Below are positions 53,824 through 61,488 of a stretch of DNA of 64,000 bases, piece after piece (position 1 is the first letter of the stretch; the number at the start of each line of letters is the position of its first letter). The stretch covers positions 1 to 64,000 of the forward strand of contig CAITIQ010000536.1 in NCBI GenBank assembly GCA_903892415.1, in the 5' to 3' direction. The notes beneath the pieces were generated by a model. It saw nothing but the letters and a program-made list of their open reading frames with translations, did not search any database and had not been told where the DNA came from. This DNA is from an uncultured delta proteobacterium (GTDB taxonomy: Bacteria > Myxococcota_A > Polyangia > Polyangiales > Polyangiaceae). A program made the translations under genes and the position numbers.

Positions 53824-54444
53824 TTGAGAGTTTCCAACTTTGTTGCGGTCTGGGCCTTCGCTGTTACTGCTGCCTGTTCCGCTAGCAATTCAACTGGGTC
53901 CCCCAGCGCTGGCAAGGCTAGCGCTTCGCCTGAGACCTCGCCTCGCCCTGCGCCTAGCGCTGAGACGACAGCAGCCACAAAGCCCGAGACGACGAGCGTC
54001 GAGTGCCCCGCAGTTACGAAGGTCACCGCGCTCGAAACAACAGTCCAGGGTTGGGCGACAACAGGGCCGCACGACGTTGCTGGCTTCACGTTGAGCAGCG
54101 CTACCCTCGACAAGGAAGGCAAGAAGCTCACGATCCGCATCGGCAACAAGCTCGTGCCGCTCGGCCAGCTCGTCAAGGGTGACGGGATCGTGGAGATCAC
54201 CATCCGCGAGCAGGACAAACCCATCGCTCCCGGCGTCTACCGAAGCGGCTCAGCCACCTTCGGGAAGGCGCATGCCGACACGAGCTTGTATGCCGAAAAG
54301 CAGGCGATCGGCTGGGCCCTCGAGGGTAGCGTGAAGCTCGTCAAGATGTCCGACGGGAAGGTCTGCGGAACCTTCGATATGAAGGGTGAGTTTGAAGATG
54401 GGCACAAGCTCCAAGGTGCCTTCGTCGCTGATCTAGCCAACTAA
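53824..54444 (+). CDS. Lipoprotein, hypothetical
   Basis: 206 residues from a TTG at 53824 with a strong Shine-Dalgarno AAGGAGAA 5 bp upstream. Lipobox VTAAC, then about 45 residues rich in Ser, Thr and Pro. A compact beta domain follows (FTLSSATLDKEGKKLTIRIG, GIVEITIREQDKPIAPGVYR, VKLVKMSDGKVCGTFDMKGE), with two cysteines. Role unknown; a surface binding or protective protein is possible. Confidence 0.78.
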   Translation: MRVSNFVAVWAFAVTAACSASNSTGSPSAGKASASPETSPRPAPSAETTAATKPETTSVECPAVTKVTALETTVQGWATTGPHDVAGFTLSSATLDKEGKKLTIRIGNKLVPLGQLVKGDGIVEITIREQDKPIAPGVYRSGSATFGKAHADTSLYAEKQAIGWALEGSVKLVKMSDGKVCGTFDMKGEFEDGHKLQGAFVADLAN

Positions 54445-54535
54445 GAAGAACGCGCAGCTCGGGGCGCTGGTGGTGGGCCCGCTCCCGATTGACATGCACC
54501 CACCCTCCTGAGAGCCTGATGAGCTTGGAGGCATC

Positions 54536-54976
54536 ATGACTTTTGCGAAACGGTTGCGAGTTTCGCTTCTGATTGTGTCGCCGATCTTGGCGCTCTCCGC
54601 CTGCGGTGATGACACCGGCGTAGGCGCTAGCGGCGGCAATGGCGGCGAAGCGGGGCAGGCCACCACAGGTGGTGGTGGTCAAGGTGGAGTGGGCGGTACA
54701 GGCGGCACGGGCGCCGCAGGTGCTGCTGGAGGAGCAGGCGGTTCGGGTGGATCCGGGGGTACTGGAGGTACTGGAGGTGCTGGAGGTGCTGGAGGTAGCG
54801 CGCAGAACTTTGGGCCACCGGCCAGTGAGTTCGTGAGCGCAGGGGAGGTCGGGACGAGCGCCAACTACAAGATGGTGTTCACCCTCGGCCAAGCCACACC
54901 CAACCAATCGTCATCCAATTCTCAAAACTACCGCCTTCAAGGCGGCATCGTTGGAGCAACGGGGAGCTTGCCATGA
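54536..54976 (+). CDS. Gly-rich lipoprotein coupled to a collagen-like protein
   Basis: 146 residues with a Shine-Dalgarno GGAGG upstream. Lipobox ALSAC, then about 70 residues of Gly/Ala/Thr low complexity (GGTGGTGAAGAAGGAGGSGG) and a short mature end, FGPPASEFVSAGEVGTSANY followed by NYRLQGGIVGATGSLP. The end resembles the start of fibre or pilin-like surface repeats. The stop overlaps the next start (ATGA), so it is coupled to the collagen-like gene, and both are probably displayed together. Confidence 0.75.
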   Translation: MTFAKRLRVSLLIVSPILALSACGDDTGVGASGGNGGEAGQATTGGGGQGGVGGTGGTGAAGAAGGAGGSGGSGGTGGTGGAGGAGGSAQNFGPPASEFVSAGEVGTSANYKMVFTLGQATPNQSSSNSQNYRLQGGIVGATGSLP

Positions 54977-56058
54977 AGAAGATGTTTTCGATTCGTACGT
55001 TGGTTGCAATGGCCTCCACTGCGGTCGCAGTGTCCACCGCAAGCGTAGCCGTTGCTCAGGTCCCGGCGACGTTGACGCATCAGGGGCGGCTCTATGATTC
55101 GGCGGATGCGCCTATCACGGGAGAGGTCTCGCTTACGTTCGCCATCTACGACGCTGCAACGAACGGGAACGAACTCTGGACTGAGACGCACACCGTCAGC
55201 TTCGACGAAGGCTACTACTCCGTCGAACTCGGTGCGACCTCGCCTTTCGCGGGGCTGCTCGACGCAGGCGACTTGCACCTCGGAGTCACCGTCGGCTCCG
55301 ACGCTGAGATGACGCCGCGCTCGACCATCCGTAGCGTTCCGTTCGCGCTCGCCGCGAACAACGTGACGGGCGATATCACCCCGTCCTCCGTCTCGGTGAA
55401 CGGCGCGACCGTGATCGATGCTGCGGGTAACTGGGTCGGCTCGCCGACAGGGCTCGTAGGTCCTGCGGGTCCAGTGGGTCCAGTCGGCCCAGCGGGCGCA
55501 GATGGTGCCGTCGGCCCTGTGGGTCCAGTGGGTCCAGTCGGGCCAGCCGGTGCTGATGGCGCCGTTGGTCCAGTCGGTCCTGTGGGTCCTGTGGGTCCTG
55601 CCGGTCCTGCCGGTCCTACGGGTCCGAGCGGAATCATTGTGACCGTCAATGCGAACGGGCTCGGCACCACCCCCGCTGTGGGAACCAACTTTGCCTTCAT
55701 CGGCGTGACCGCCCAGGCAACAGTCGCAGCGAACCAGAGCGTGACGGTGGTTTCGTCCAAGGCGCTCGGGTCCAACGCGGTTGGTGGCGGCAACAATCTG
55801 CGTCTCACGGTTTGCCGGCAATCCACGGCCGTTGGTGGCGTCCCCACGGACTCAGCCGGTGCGACCAGTGGCTTCGGCGACGCGATGGATAACTTGCGTG
55901 TCCCGCAGAACACCCGCATCCCGTTCACGATGTCGACGATCTTCAAGAACCTTCCCGCCGGCACTTACAACTTCGGGTTGTGCGGCTTTCTCACGGCTGC
56001 GTCCACGTGGGATAGCAACGAGTGGAGTCACACGACGGTTCAGGTGAGCTCTCCCTGA
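54973..56058 (+). CDS. Collagen-like surface protein
   Basis: 361 residues. Signal peptide (MKKMFSIRTLVAMASTAVAV, cleavage near VAQV). An N-terminal beta domain (TLTHQGRLYDSADAPITGEV, SVELGATSPFAGLLDAGDLH) is followed by a GPx/GxP collagen-like triple-helix tract (about 159-220, VGPAGPVGPVGPAGADGAVG), then a C-terminal globular beta domain (about 220-361). Bacterial collagen-like proteins of this plan form rod-like trimers on the surface; the collagen tract needs no hydroxylation. The N-terminal domain recurs in Myxococcota surface proteins. Co-expressed with the Gly-rich lipoprotein. Confidence 0.85.
   Translation: MKKMFSIRTLVAMASTAVAVSTASVAVAQVPATLTHQGRLYDSADAPITGEVSLTFAIYDAATNGNELWTETHTVSFDEGYYSVELGATSPFAGLLDAGDLHLGVTVGSDAEMTPRSTIRSVPFALAANNVTGDITPSSVSVNGATVIDAAGNWVGSPTGLVGPAGPVGPVGPAGADGAVGPVGPVGPVGPAGADGAVGPVGPVGPVGPAGPAGPTGPSGIIVTVNANGLGTTPAVGTNFAFIGVTAQATVAANQSVTVVSSKALGSNAVGGGNNLRLTVCRQSTAVGGVPTDSAGATSGFGDAMDNLRVPQNTRIPFTMSTIFKNLPAGTYNFGLCGFLTAASTWDSNEWSHTTVQVSSP
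55447..55630 (+). repeat. Collagen-like GPx repeats
   Basis: An in-frame run of Gly-Pro-Val, Gly-Pro-Ala, Gly-Ala-Asp and related triplets, encoded by repeats such as GGTCCAGTGGGTCCAGTCGG. About 20 Gly-X-Y triplets with an internal near-repeat of 18 codons (GPAGADGAVGPVGPVGPV occurs twice). Synonymous differences between the copies show that they are not very recent. Confidence 0.85.
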
Positions 56059-56073
56059 GTCTTTCGATGCGCG

Positions 56074-56105
56074 CAGCAGTGGGTCTCGCTTTGGATCCAC
56101 TGCTG
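56074..56105. terminator. Inverted repeat between convergent genes
   Basis: Perfect 9-bp arms CAGCAGTGG (56074-56082) and CCACTGCTG (56097-56105), 16 bp after the collagen-like gene stop and 40 bp before the zf-TFIIB gene stop. No U-tract; probable bidirectional terminator by position. Confidence 0.55.
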
Positions 56106-56144
56106 GCGGTCGTGGGTTGATGCCTGGTTTGCGGCGGCTGTCGA

Positions 56145-56417
56145 TCAGTCGAAGATGTCGAGCCAGCTGCGCTTCTTGCGGTGTCGGCCGGGGGCGTCAC
56201 TGCTCGGTGGACCGTCGTCGTGCGGGCGGCGGTCAGCGCGCGCGGGCGTGGTGGAGTGAGAGTATTGGGCGGGGTTCGAATCCATCGACCGGGCGATCAG
56301 CTTCTCGAGCTCTCCACGGTCTAGCCAGATTCCGCGGCATGCGCCACACACGTCGATGGTCACGCCCTCGCGCACGCGTTCATCCAATGGCTCCGATCCA
56401 CATCTGGGACAGTTCAT
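56145..56417 (-). CDS. zf-TFIIB-type zinc-ribbon protein
   Basis: 90 residues: MNCPRCGSEPLDERV and IDVCGACRGIWLDRGELEKL contain the two CxxC pairs of the zf-TFIIB zinc ribbon (CPRC and CGAC), a common small bacterial domain of unknown function. The basic C-terminal tail (GRHRKKRSWLDIFD) may bind nucleic acid or membrane. Stand-alone; cytoplasmic. Confidence 0.85.
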   Translation of the reverse strand: MNCPRCGSEPLDERVREGVTIDVCGACRGIWLDRGELEKLIARSMDSNPAQYSHSTTPARADRRPHDDGPPSSDAPGRHRKKRSWLDIFD

Positions 56418-56530
56418 TCCCAGAGCATGGGGCCCACAGATACTTCGACCATACGGAAAATTTCGTTAGATGATTCGTGTATGGCGAAGTGTACCGCCGA
56501 CCAGGGAGCGTGCACGCGCCTACGCTTCGC

Positions 56531-57355
56531 TCACCAGTAGGTAACGAGCCCGCCTCGTAGCTGGCCCGTCGTGCGGAAGTCATCCCCGCGCAGCTCGTAA
56601 GCCGCCGCCTCGTTCGTCGGGAAGCGAGGGGCGACGACCCCGTCGAAGAACACGCCCCAGTCGGGTTCCCCGATCTCGATCCCGATCCCGCCGCGCGGTG
56701 CGAGGTACTCGTACGACACGCTGTTTTCGGTGCCGTCGAGCGCCTGCCAGCTGGACGTCGCCCCGACGAACTCTCCACCCAAAAGGAAGTAGGGCCTGAG
56801 ATCGCCGACAATCGGGTACCACAGGAGGTCGGTGAAGCAGCTCAGCTCCCCGCGGTTGCGATCGCGGTCATCGGTACCGCCCATCGCGGCAAAGCCGAAA
56901 TCGAACGCGACCTCCTCCGCCGGGCGAAAGCGGAGCGAGAGCGTCCCGCCGCCAAGCAGCGTACCTTCACGATCGTCGGTCCCTTCGAGGTTGCGGAGCA
57001 GCAGCGAGATGCTGAGCCCCACCGCCCTGAAGGTCTCCTCCTCTTGCTGCGGCACCGGCAGCTCCGGGAGACGCGGAACTTGCTCTGGTTCGGGCGCCAC
57101 CTCCGGGGGCGGCTCGGGCGCACGCTTGGGCTTGCGCCTCCTCGGTGGACCATCAGTCTCAGCCGGCTCCTCCACGACGATCACGACATCCTCCGACGGC
57201 TCGGACTCGCCCTCTGGATCGGCCTCCTCTTCATCGCAGAACCAACTCTCGGGTGAGCACTCGTTCCCGGGGGGCGCAGCCCACGCTGGCGCTCCCCCGA
57301 GCGCCGCCACCGAGAAGGCCGCACCTCCGAGCGCTGCCAACCTGAACCGAGCCAT
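56531..57355 (-). CDS. Outer-membrane beta-barrel protein
   Basis: 274 residues from the ATG at 57355; the ATG at 57412 adds a less likely N-terminus. Signal peptide (MARFRLAALGGAAFSVAALG, cleavage near AWA). An acidic/proline linker (EEEADPEGESEPSEDV) leads to a barrel of short amphipathic strands (VGLSISLLLRNLEG, TLSLRFRPAEEVAFDFGF, LRPYFLLGGEFVGATSSW, VSYEYLAPRGGIGIEIGE, FDGVVAPRFPTNEAA), ending in an aromatic residue (GGLVTYW), as for BAM substrates. Function unknown. Confidence 0.75.
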   Translation of the reverse strand: MARFRLAALGGAAFSVAALGGAPAWAAPPGNECSPESWFCDEEEADPEGESEPSEDVVIVVEEPAETDGPPRRRKPKRAPEPPPEVAPEPEQVPRLPELPVPQQEEETFRAVGLSISLLLRNLEGTDDREGTLLGGGTLSLRFRPAEEVAFDFGFAAMGGTDDRDRNRGELSCFTDLLWYPIVGDLRPYFLLGGEFVGATSSWQALDGTENSVSYEYLAPRGGIGIEIGEPDWGVFFDGVVAPRFPTNEAAAYELRGDDFRTTGQLRGGLVTYW

Positions 57356-57443
57356 GAGCGCGATACAAATCCGTCCCGCCATCCTTCTCACGTAGGCACC
57401 GAGAGGCCGCAAGGGAAGGGGGCGTGCGAGGTGCGCCGCTGGA

Positions 57444-57821
57444 TCACGTCCGGACGAGGGTTGCCCCGACCTTGCGCGTCGCTAGTAGATGCCCCACGTC
57501 CTCCGGATCGCTCGTGAGGACGTGGTCTCCCGCGTCGACGCAGAGCGCCAGATGCGCGTCAATCACGTCACGTGTGCGTGCGGACGCCAACAGCTCACCG
57601 GTGCTCTTATCGTCGCCAGCGGTCAGCCCGCGAACACCAACCCCTGCGAGGACGCGTGCGAGGAGCGCCTGCTTGCTTCCGTCGCGCCACACCTGAGCGA
57701 CCACCCCCGCGCTTGTCCAGACAGGCACCCGGCGCTCCTGGAGCACGCGGAGCATCGCTCCGACCGCGCGGTCTCGCTTCTCCACCGCGAGCAGCGCGCC
57801 AGCGTCGAGCACGGCCTTCAT
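57444..57821 (-). CDS. PIN-domain toxin (VapC-like)
   Basis: 125 residues. PIN domains are Mg2+-dependent RNases; the acidic active-site positions are visible at Asp6 (VLDAGALLAVEK), in RTRDVIDAHLAL and in HVLTSDPEDVGHLL. The start ATG at 57821 gives the standard beginning MKAVLDAGALL; the frame extends upstream without homology. The start overlaps the antitoxin stop by 4 bp (ATGA), so translation is coupled. Likely toxic RNase activity is held in check by the RHH protein. Confidence 0.85.
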   Translation of the reverse strand: MKAVLDAGALLAVEKRDRAVGAMLRVLQERRVPVWTSAGVVAQVWRDGSKQALLARVLAGVGVRGLTAGDDKSTGELLASARTRDVIDAHLALCVDAGDHVLTSDPEDVGHLLATRKVGATLVRT

Positions 57822-58069
57822 CGGCGGCGAGCCTTGCCACGCGAAGCGGGCTTGAGCGCCTCGGCAGCGGCTGCAAGCTCCTTTGCCGTGAAGGCGCCGT
57901 CTTCTGCCTCCCAAACGTCGAGGGCACGCCCGAGCGCCTCGTTGCGCACACGATCGGCGGTTGCTTCAGCAATCCAGGCCGAGAGACTGACCTTGGCGCG
58001 CTTGGCCGCTTGGCGCGCCGCCGCTCCCAGCTTCGGATCCAGCGTTACAGAGAGGCGATCGACGTTCAT
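57818..58069 (-). CDS. Ribbon-helix-helix antitoxin (VapB-like)
   Basis: 83 residues from the ATG at 58069: the N-terminus MNVDRLSVTLDPKLGAAARQ is a ribbon-helix-helix DNA-binding segment, with KVSLSAWIAEATADRV as the second helix. The C-terminal half (ALDVWEAEDGAFTAKELAAA) should bind and inhibit the toxin. It lies directly upstream of the PIN toxin gene and directly downstream of a perfect palindrome that is a candidate autoregulation site. Confidence 0.85.
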   Translation of the reverse strand: MNVDRLSVTLDPKLGAAARQAAKRAKVSLSAWIAEATADRVRNEALGRALDVWEAEDGAFTAKELAAAAEALKPASRGKARRR

Positions 58070-58105
58070 GCATACGACCGTATGTATTACGGTCGTATGC
58101 GTCAA
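58070..58105 (-). promoter_or_regulatory. Toxin-antitoxin operator overlapping the promoter and start
   Basis: Perfect 11-bp arms GCATACGACCG (58070-58080) and CGGTCGTATGC (58090-58100) separated by 9 nt; a smaller CATAC-GACC-GTATG symmetry lies within. On the minus strand TTGACG (58105-58100) is a good -35, with a candidate -10 TACGGT 17 bp further on inside the palindrome, and the ATG follows directly after the second arm, which would make the mRNA nearly leaderless. Occupation by the RHH protein would block the promoter. Confidence 0.75.
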
Positions 58106-58136
58106 GCTGGTCTCAGACTCGGAACCTGGGCGAGGG

Positions 58137-58621
58137 TCAATCGATCGGGGCTGGGAGCCTCACCACGAAGGACTTCTGTTCGAAGGTGACGAGGTCGAGC
58201 GCCGCGCCGAGGAGAACCGAGCCGTCGTTGGAGGCGGCGAGCACGGTGGTGAGCGCGAGATCGGCGGGGACCTCGAGGCCGTTCTCGGCGACCACATCGG
58301 TCAGCAAGCGCACGGCTCCGTCCTTCCACACGACGGCGGCGGGCGTCGTAAAGAACGGATTGCCGCAACCACCGAACACGAGCTCGCCTGCTGCGCTGAT
58401 CGCGTTCGCGTAGCACGGGTCGGAGGGGAGGAAGCTGTCCGGCCGGGGCAGGTCGGTTCGGCCGTTGCCTCGGTCCACACGAACGCTTGATTGCCCCACG
58501 TCCCGCCGAGCACGCTGCCGTCCTCGGAGATCGAGAGCACCTCGCCGGGCTCCTCCACGTTCGCAGGGTCGAGCAAAAAGCCGGAGCCGTCCGCTGCCCA
58601 CACGGCCGGCGTGCGGTCGAG
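58137..58621 (-). pseudogene. Frameshifted, 5'-truncated fragment of a HAF-repeat-like or propeller-like protein gene
   Basis: Two adjacent frames together read as one protein. Frame one: AVWAADGSGFLLDPANVEEP, ISEDGSVLGGTWGNQAFVWT, then EATAEPT. Frame two, continuing from about 58457: LPRPDSFLPSDPCYANAISA, ELVFGGCGNPFFTTPAAVVW, DLALTTVLAASNDGSVLLGA, ending VVRLPAPID. The repeats (GSVL, GGTW, AVVW) resemble HAF or propeller proteins. The switch occurs in ACCTGCCCC; restoring one C in the short C-run gives EPTLPRPD. No signal peptide or start is seen upstream, so the 5' part is lost. From 58622 to 58903 I see nothing else coding. Confidence 0.65.
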
Positions 58622-58903
58622 ACCAGCGTGGAGGCGAAGCCTGCGGCATTTTCGTAGCGACGCAACAATAACAAGGGAGGAGTTTGCTGCGCTGTGCGCC
58701 TTTGGGCGCAAAGAGAGCGCCTCTTGACCAGCCCAACTCCAGTCCAGCCTTCCCGCACAGAAGGTGGCTCGAACTCCCGAGGTGCCCGACGAGACTGGCT
58801 CAAACACAGCAAAGCTGATCGCCCGTGGAGCGAGTACGTGCTCTTGGTCGCGAGAGGCGGTATCGTCTTGGGTCGCGCGTATGGTCCGGAGCCCTCACCA
58901 ACG

Positions 58904-60439
58904 ATGAGCGTCCTACTCGCTCCGGGAGCGATCTTCGCCGAACGCTACGAAGTTGTTCGCATGCTGAGCCAAGGCGGCATGGGGGCAATCTACGAGGTGA
59001 TCCACCGCGAGACGGCGAGACGCCGGGCGCTGAAGGTGATGTTGCCAAACCTTTTGGGCGACGACGACATGCGGGCCCGCTTTCTTCGCGAGGCGCGCGT
59101 CACGGCTGACGTAGCCAGCGAGAATCTGGTGGAGACGTTCGATGCTGGCATCGACGCCGCAAGCGGGCAGCCCTTCTTGGTGATGGAACTCTTGCGCGGA
59201 AAGGACCTTGAGGGTCGTCTGCGCGACGGAGCTGTGCCTTGGACCGAGGTGGCTGTTCTGCTGACTCAGGTCGCGCGCGGGCTCGACAAAACGCACGCGG
59301 CTGGCATCGTGCATCGGGATCTCAAACCGGAGAACCTTTTCGTTTGTGCACGCGAAGACGGATCGCCGCTCGTAAAAATTCTCGACTTCGGCATTGCCAA
59401 AGTGCTGAGCGATTCGCAGCGCCGAAAGAGCACTCGCTCACTCGGTACCCCTTTGTACATGGCGCCGGAGATGCTTGGCAGACGCACGGCGAACTTGTCG
59501 GGGGCGGTGGACCGCTACGCACTAGGGCACATCGCTTACACGCTGCTCGTGGGCGAAGCGTACTTCGAGACGGAGGGCAGGGAAGTGGACTCGGTGCTGG
59601 GCCTCCTACCGATGGTGGCGGCAGGAGCCGCTGAGTTGCCCAGCGTGCGCGCGCAACGGTCGGGGTTATCACTCGGAGCCGCATTCGACGCATGGTTCGC
59701 TCGAGCGACGCATGTGGATGCGGCGGCCAGGTTCCCAACGTCGCGTGAGCAGATCGAAGCGCTCGTGAACGTGCTCGAACGGGAACGGCCGGCATTCGCG
59801 GTCCGTGTTCCGATGCTTGCCATCGCTCGCACAGCTTCACCGGATGCCGACACACTCGATGTAGCGAGCGCGCTAATGAGCGCCCGCTCCGAAGAAGTCG
59901 GAGCGAAGACGGCCGTTTCACTTGGCTCCGAGGACCGACCAAGTCAATTGCAGGTTGTGTCAGCGCCCACGTTGATAGCTCCAGCGCCTCCGTCGCGTGA
60001 CTTCACTGTCGCTCTCGACTCGCAGCCGACGAGAAAGTCTGCGCACGGTCGCTGGATCATTTTCGGCATCGCTGCCGCGGCTGCGGTGGCCCTTGTCATC
60101 GTCCTGATTGTGCACAACGAAAGTCCCAGCGTTGCGACCCGCCTTCCCGAGCCAGCGGCCAGCGCCGAGCTCCGTGCAGAAGCCCCAGGCTTCCACACGC
60201 AGCGTCCAGATACGCTGGTAAGCCCTTCTGGCCCGCTATCGCTCGCAACGAGTGCTGTTGCGCCGAGCGCTGTTGCGCCGAGCGCTGTTGCGCCGAGTGC
60301 GGTTGCGCCGAGCGCCGTTGCGCCGAGCGCTGCGGTCGGAAGTCAGCCATCGGGCCCTCCGCGGCCGGTGTCGCGGCCAAGCGCTAAGCCTCTGACGGCT
60401 CCTTCTGATTGCGCAAAAGATCCGTCACGTTGCCGATAA
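58904..60439 (+). CDS. Ser/Thr protein kinase with C-terminal transmembrane segment and SAVAP repeats
   Basis: 511 residues from an ATG at 58904. Hanks-type kinase domain (about 15-290): glycine loop GGMGAIY (24-30), Lys44 (ALK), catalytic HRDLKPEN (137-144), DFG (161-163), GTPLYMAPE and DRYALGHI. A single transmembrane helix at about 384-403 (WIIFGIAAAAAVALVIVLIV) separates the cytoplasmic kinase from an extracytoplasmic tail that has five SAVAP units and ends DCAKDPSRCR. The kinase is a signalling component typical of myxobacteria. The next gene (TPR/PEGA) lies 17 bp downstream and is probably co-transcribed; it may be a partner. Confidence 0.92.
   Translation: MSVLLAPGAIFAERYEVVRMLSQGGMGAIYEVIHRETARRRALKVMLPNLLGDDDMRARFLREARVTADVASENLVETFDAGIDAASGQPFLVMELLRGKDLEGRLRDGAVPWTEVAVLLTQVARGLDKTHAAGIVHRDLKPENLFVCAREDGSPLVKILDFGIAKVLSDSQRRKSTRSLGTPLYMAPEMLGRRTANLSGAVDRYALGHIAYTLLVGEAYFETEGREVDSVLGLLPMVAAGAAELPSVRAQRSGLSLGAAFDAWFARATHVDAAARFPTSREQIEALVNVLERERPAFAVRVPMLAIARTASPDADTLDVASALMSARSEEVGAKTAVSLGSEDRPSQLQVVSAPTLIAPAPPSRDFTVALDSQPTRKSAHGRWIIFGIAAAAAVALVIVLIVHNESPSVATRLPEPAASAELRAEAPGFHTQRPDTLVSPSGPLSLATSAVAPSAVAPSAVAPSAVAPSAVAPSAAVGSQPSGPPRPVSRPSAKPLTAPSDCAKDPSRCR
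60251..60325 (+). repeat. Five 15-bp tandem repeats encoding SAVAP
   Basis: Units of AGCGCTGTTGCGCCG with small third-position changes, in frame within the extracytoplasmic tail of the kinase. Copy-number change would lengthen or shorten the tail by five residues without frameshift. Confidence 0.85.
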
Positions 60440-60456
60440 AAGGTGACTGTGAGAGC

Positions 60457-61488
60457 ATGGCGCGCATGTTTGTGCGCGCGGCTAACCTCGCGATATGCGG
60501 CCTTTGGGCGCTGACCCCGCACGTAGCATGGGCGGGTGATCCGGTTGCCGCCGACGCTCTGTTCACCGAGGCGCTTGCGCTGTTGGACGCGGGGAACTGG
60601 GACGGCGCCTGTCCAAAATTCAGAGCTAGCTTTGATCTCGACCGCTCGGTCTCGACAATGATCAACTTGGCTCGTTGCAGTGAGCACAGCGGCAAGGTTG
60701 CCACCGCTCTCGGCCAGCTTGGGGAGGCCTCTCGTCTGAACCTTGATACGCCGGAAGGAGCACGGAAGGGGCAGCTTGATGCGTACATCAAGAAGCTCTC
60801 CGACGAGATGAGTCCTCGCGTTCCGCGCGTGCGCCTGGTCGTACGAGGCGCGCCGAAAGAGGCGCTCACGATCACGCGCGACGGCTCGGCTCTGCCTTCG
60901 TCCTCCCTCGGAGAGAGCCTGCCGCACGATCCGGGCGAGCACACCCTGGTGGTTTCGGCGGTTGGTTTTCGCACCGTTGAACGGTCCTATTCGGTGCGTG
61001 GAGCCGAGGCCAGCGAAGTGATCGTTGAGCTCGTAGCGGAGGCGCCGGCGGCCCCGTCGCTCAAGCCCGAAAGACCAGTCGGCAGCGAGCAGAAGCCGAA
61101 GCCTCCCCGATTGGAATCGGCTTCGGAGAGTGGACCTTCAGGCCAAACCGTCGCCGCTGTTGTCTTGCTTGGGCTCGGAGGGGCATCGCTGGCGGCGGGC
61201 GGCGTATTCGCCGGTTTGACGGGAGCCAAGGCGGGCGAGATCCCCGACGGTTGCGGGCAAGACCCTTACGTCTGTACCAACGACGCCGACACCCTCACCG
61301 CGAACGACGCGAGCGACTCGGGCTCGACCTTCCTCACCGTCAGTGTGATTACGGGCGCAGCCGGAGCCGCGCTGGTCGCGACTGGAGCCATCCTGTTCGC
61401 GACGGCTGGTGCGCCGCCGAGCGCGGCCTTCGTGCTACCCATCGTTGGTCCGAGCGTGGCCGGCGCGGAGGTCCACTTCGTATGGTGA
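60457..61488 (+). CDS. TPR/PEGA-domain exported membrane protein
   Basis: 343 residues from an ATG at 60457 (frame open to 60409, overlapping the kinase gene). A signal peptide (MARMFVRAANLAICGLWALT, cleavage near WAG) is followed by TPR-like helices (ADALFTEALALLDAGNWDGA, ASFDLDRSVSTMINLARCSE), then a PEGA-like beta region (GEHTLVVSAVGFRTVERSYS) and, near the C-terminus, two membrane segments (VAAVVLLGLGGASLAAGGVF and LTVSVITGAAGAALVATGAI). Myxobacterial kinase loci often include TPR/PEGA proteins as sensor or scaffold. The TGA overlaps the next start. Confidence 0.8.
   Translation: MARMFVRAANLAICGLWALTPHVAWAGDPVAADALFTEALALLDAGNWDGACPKFRASFDLDRSVSTMINLARCSEHSGKVATALGQLGEASRLNLDTPEGARKGQLDAYIKKLSDEMSPRVPRVRLVVRGAPKEALTITRDGSALPSSSLGESLPHDPGEHTLVVSAVGFRTVERSYSVRGAEASEVIVELVAEAPAAPSLKPERPVGSEQKPKPPRLESASESGPSGQTVAAVVLLGLGGASLAAGGVFAGLTGAKAGEIPDGCGQDPYVCTNDADTLTANDASDSGSTFLTVSVITGAAGAALVATGAILFATAGAPPSAAFVLPIVGPSVAGAEVHFVW

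Noticed and set aside
58694..58903. Upstream extension of the kinase gene to 58694
   Set aside because: The 70 additional residues are Arg/Pro/Ser-rich and unlike kinase N-termini, and they overlap the pseudogene region.
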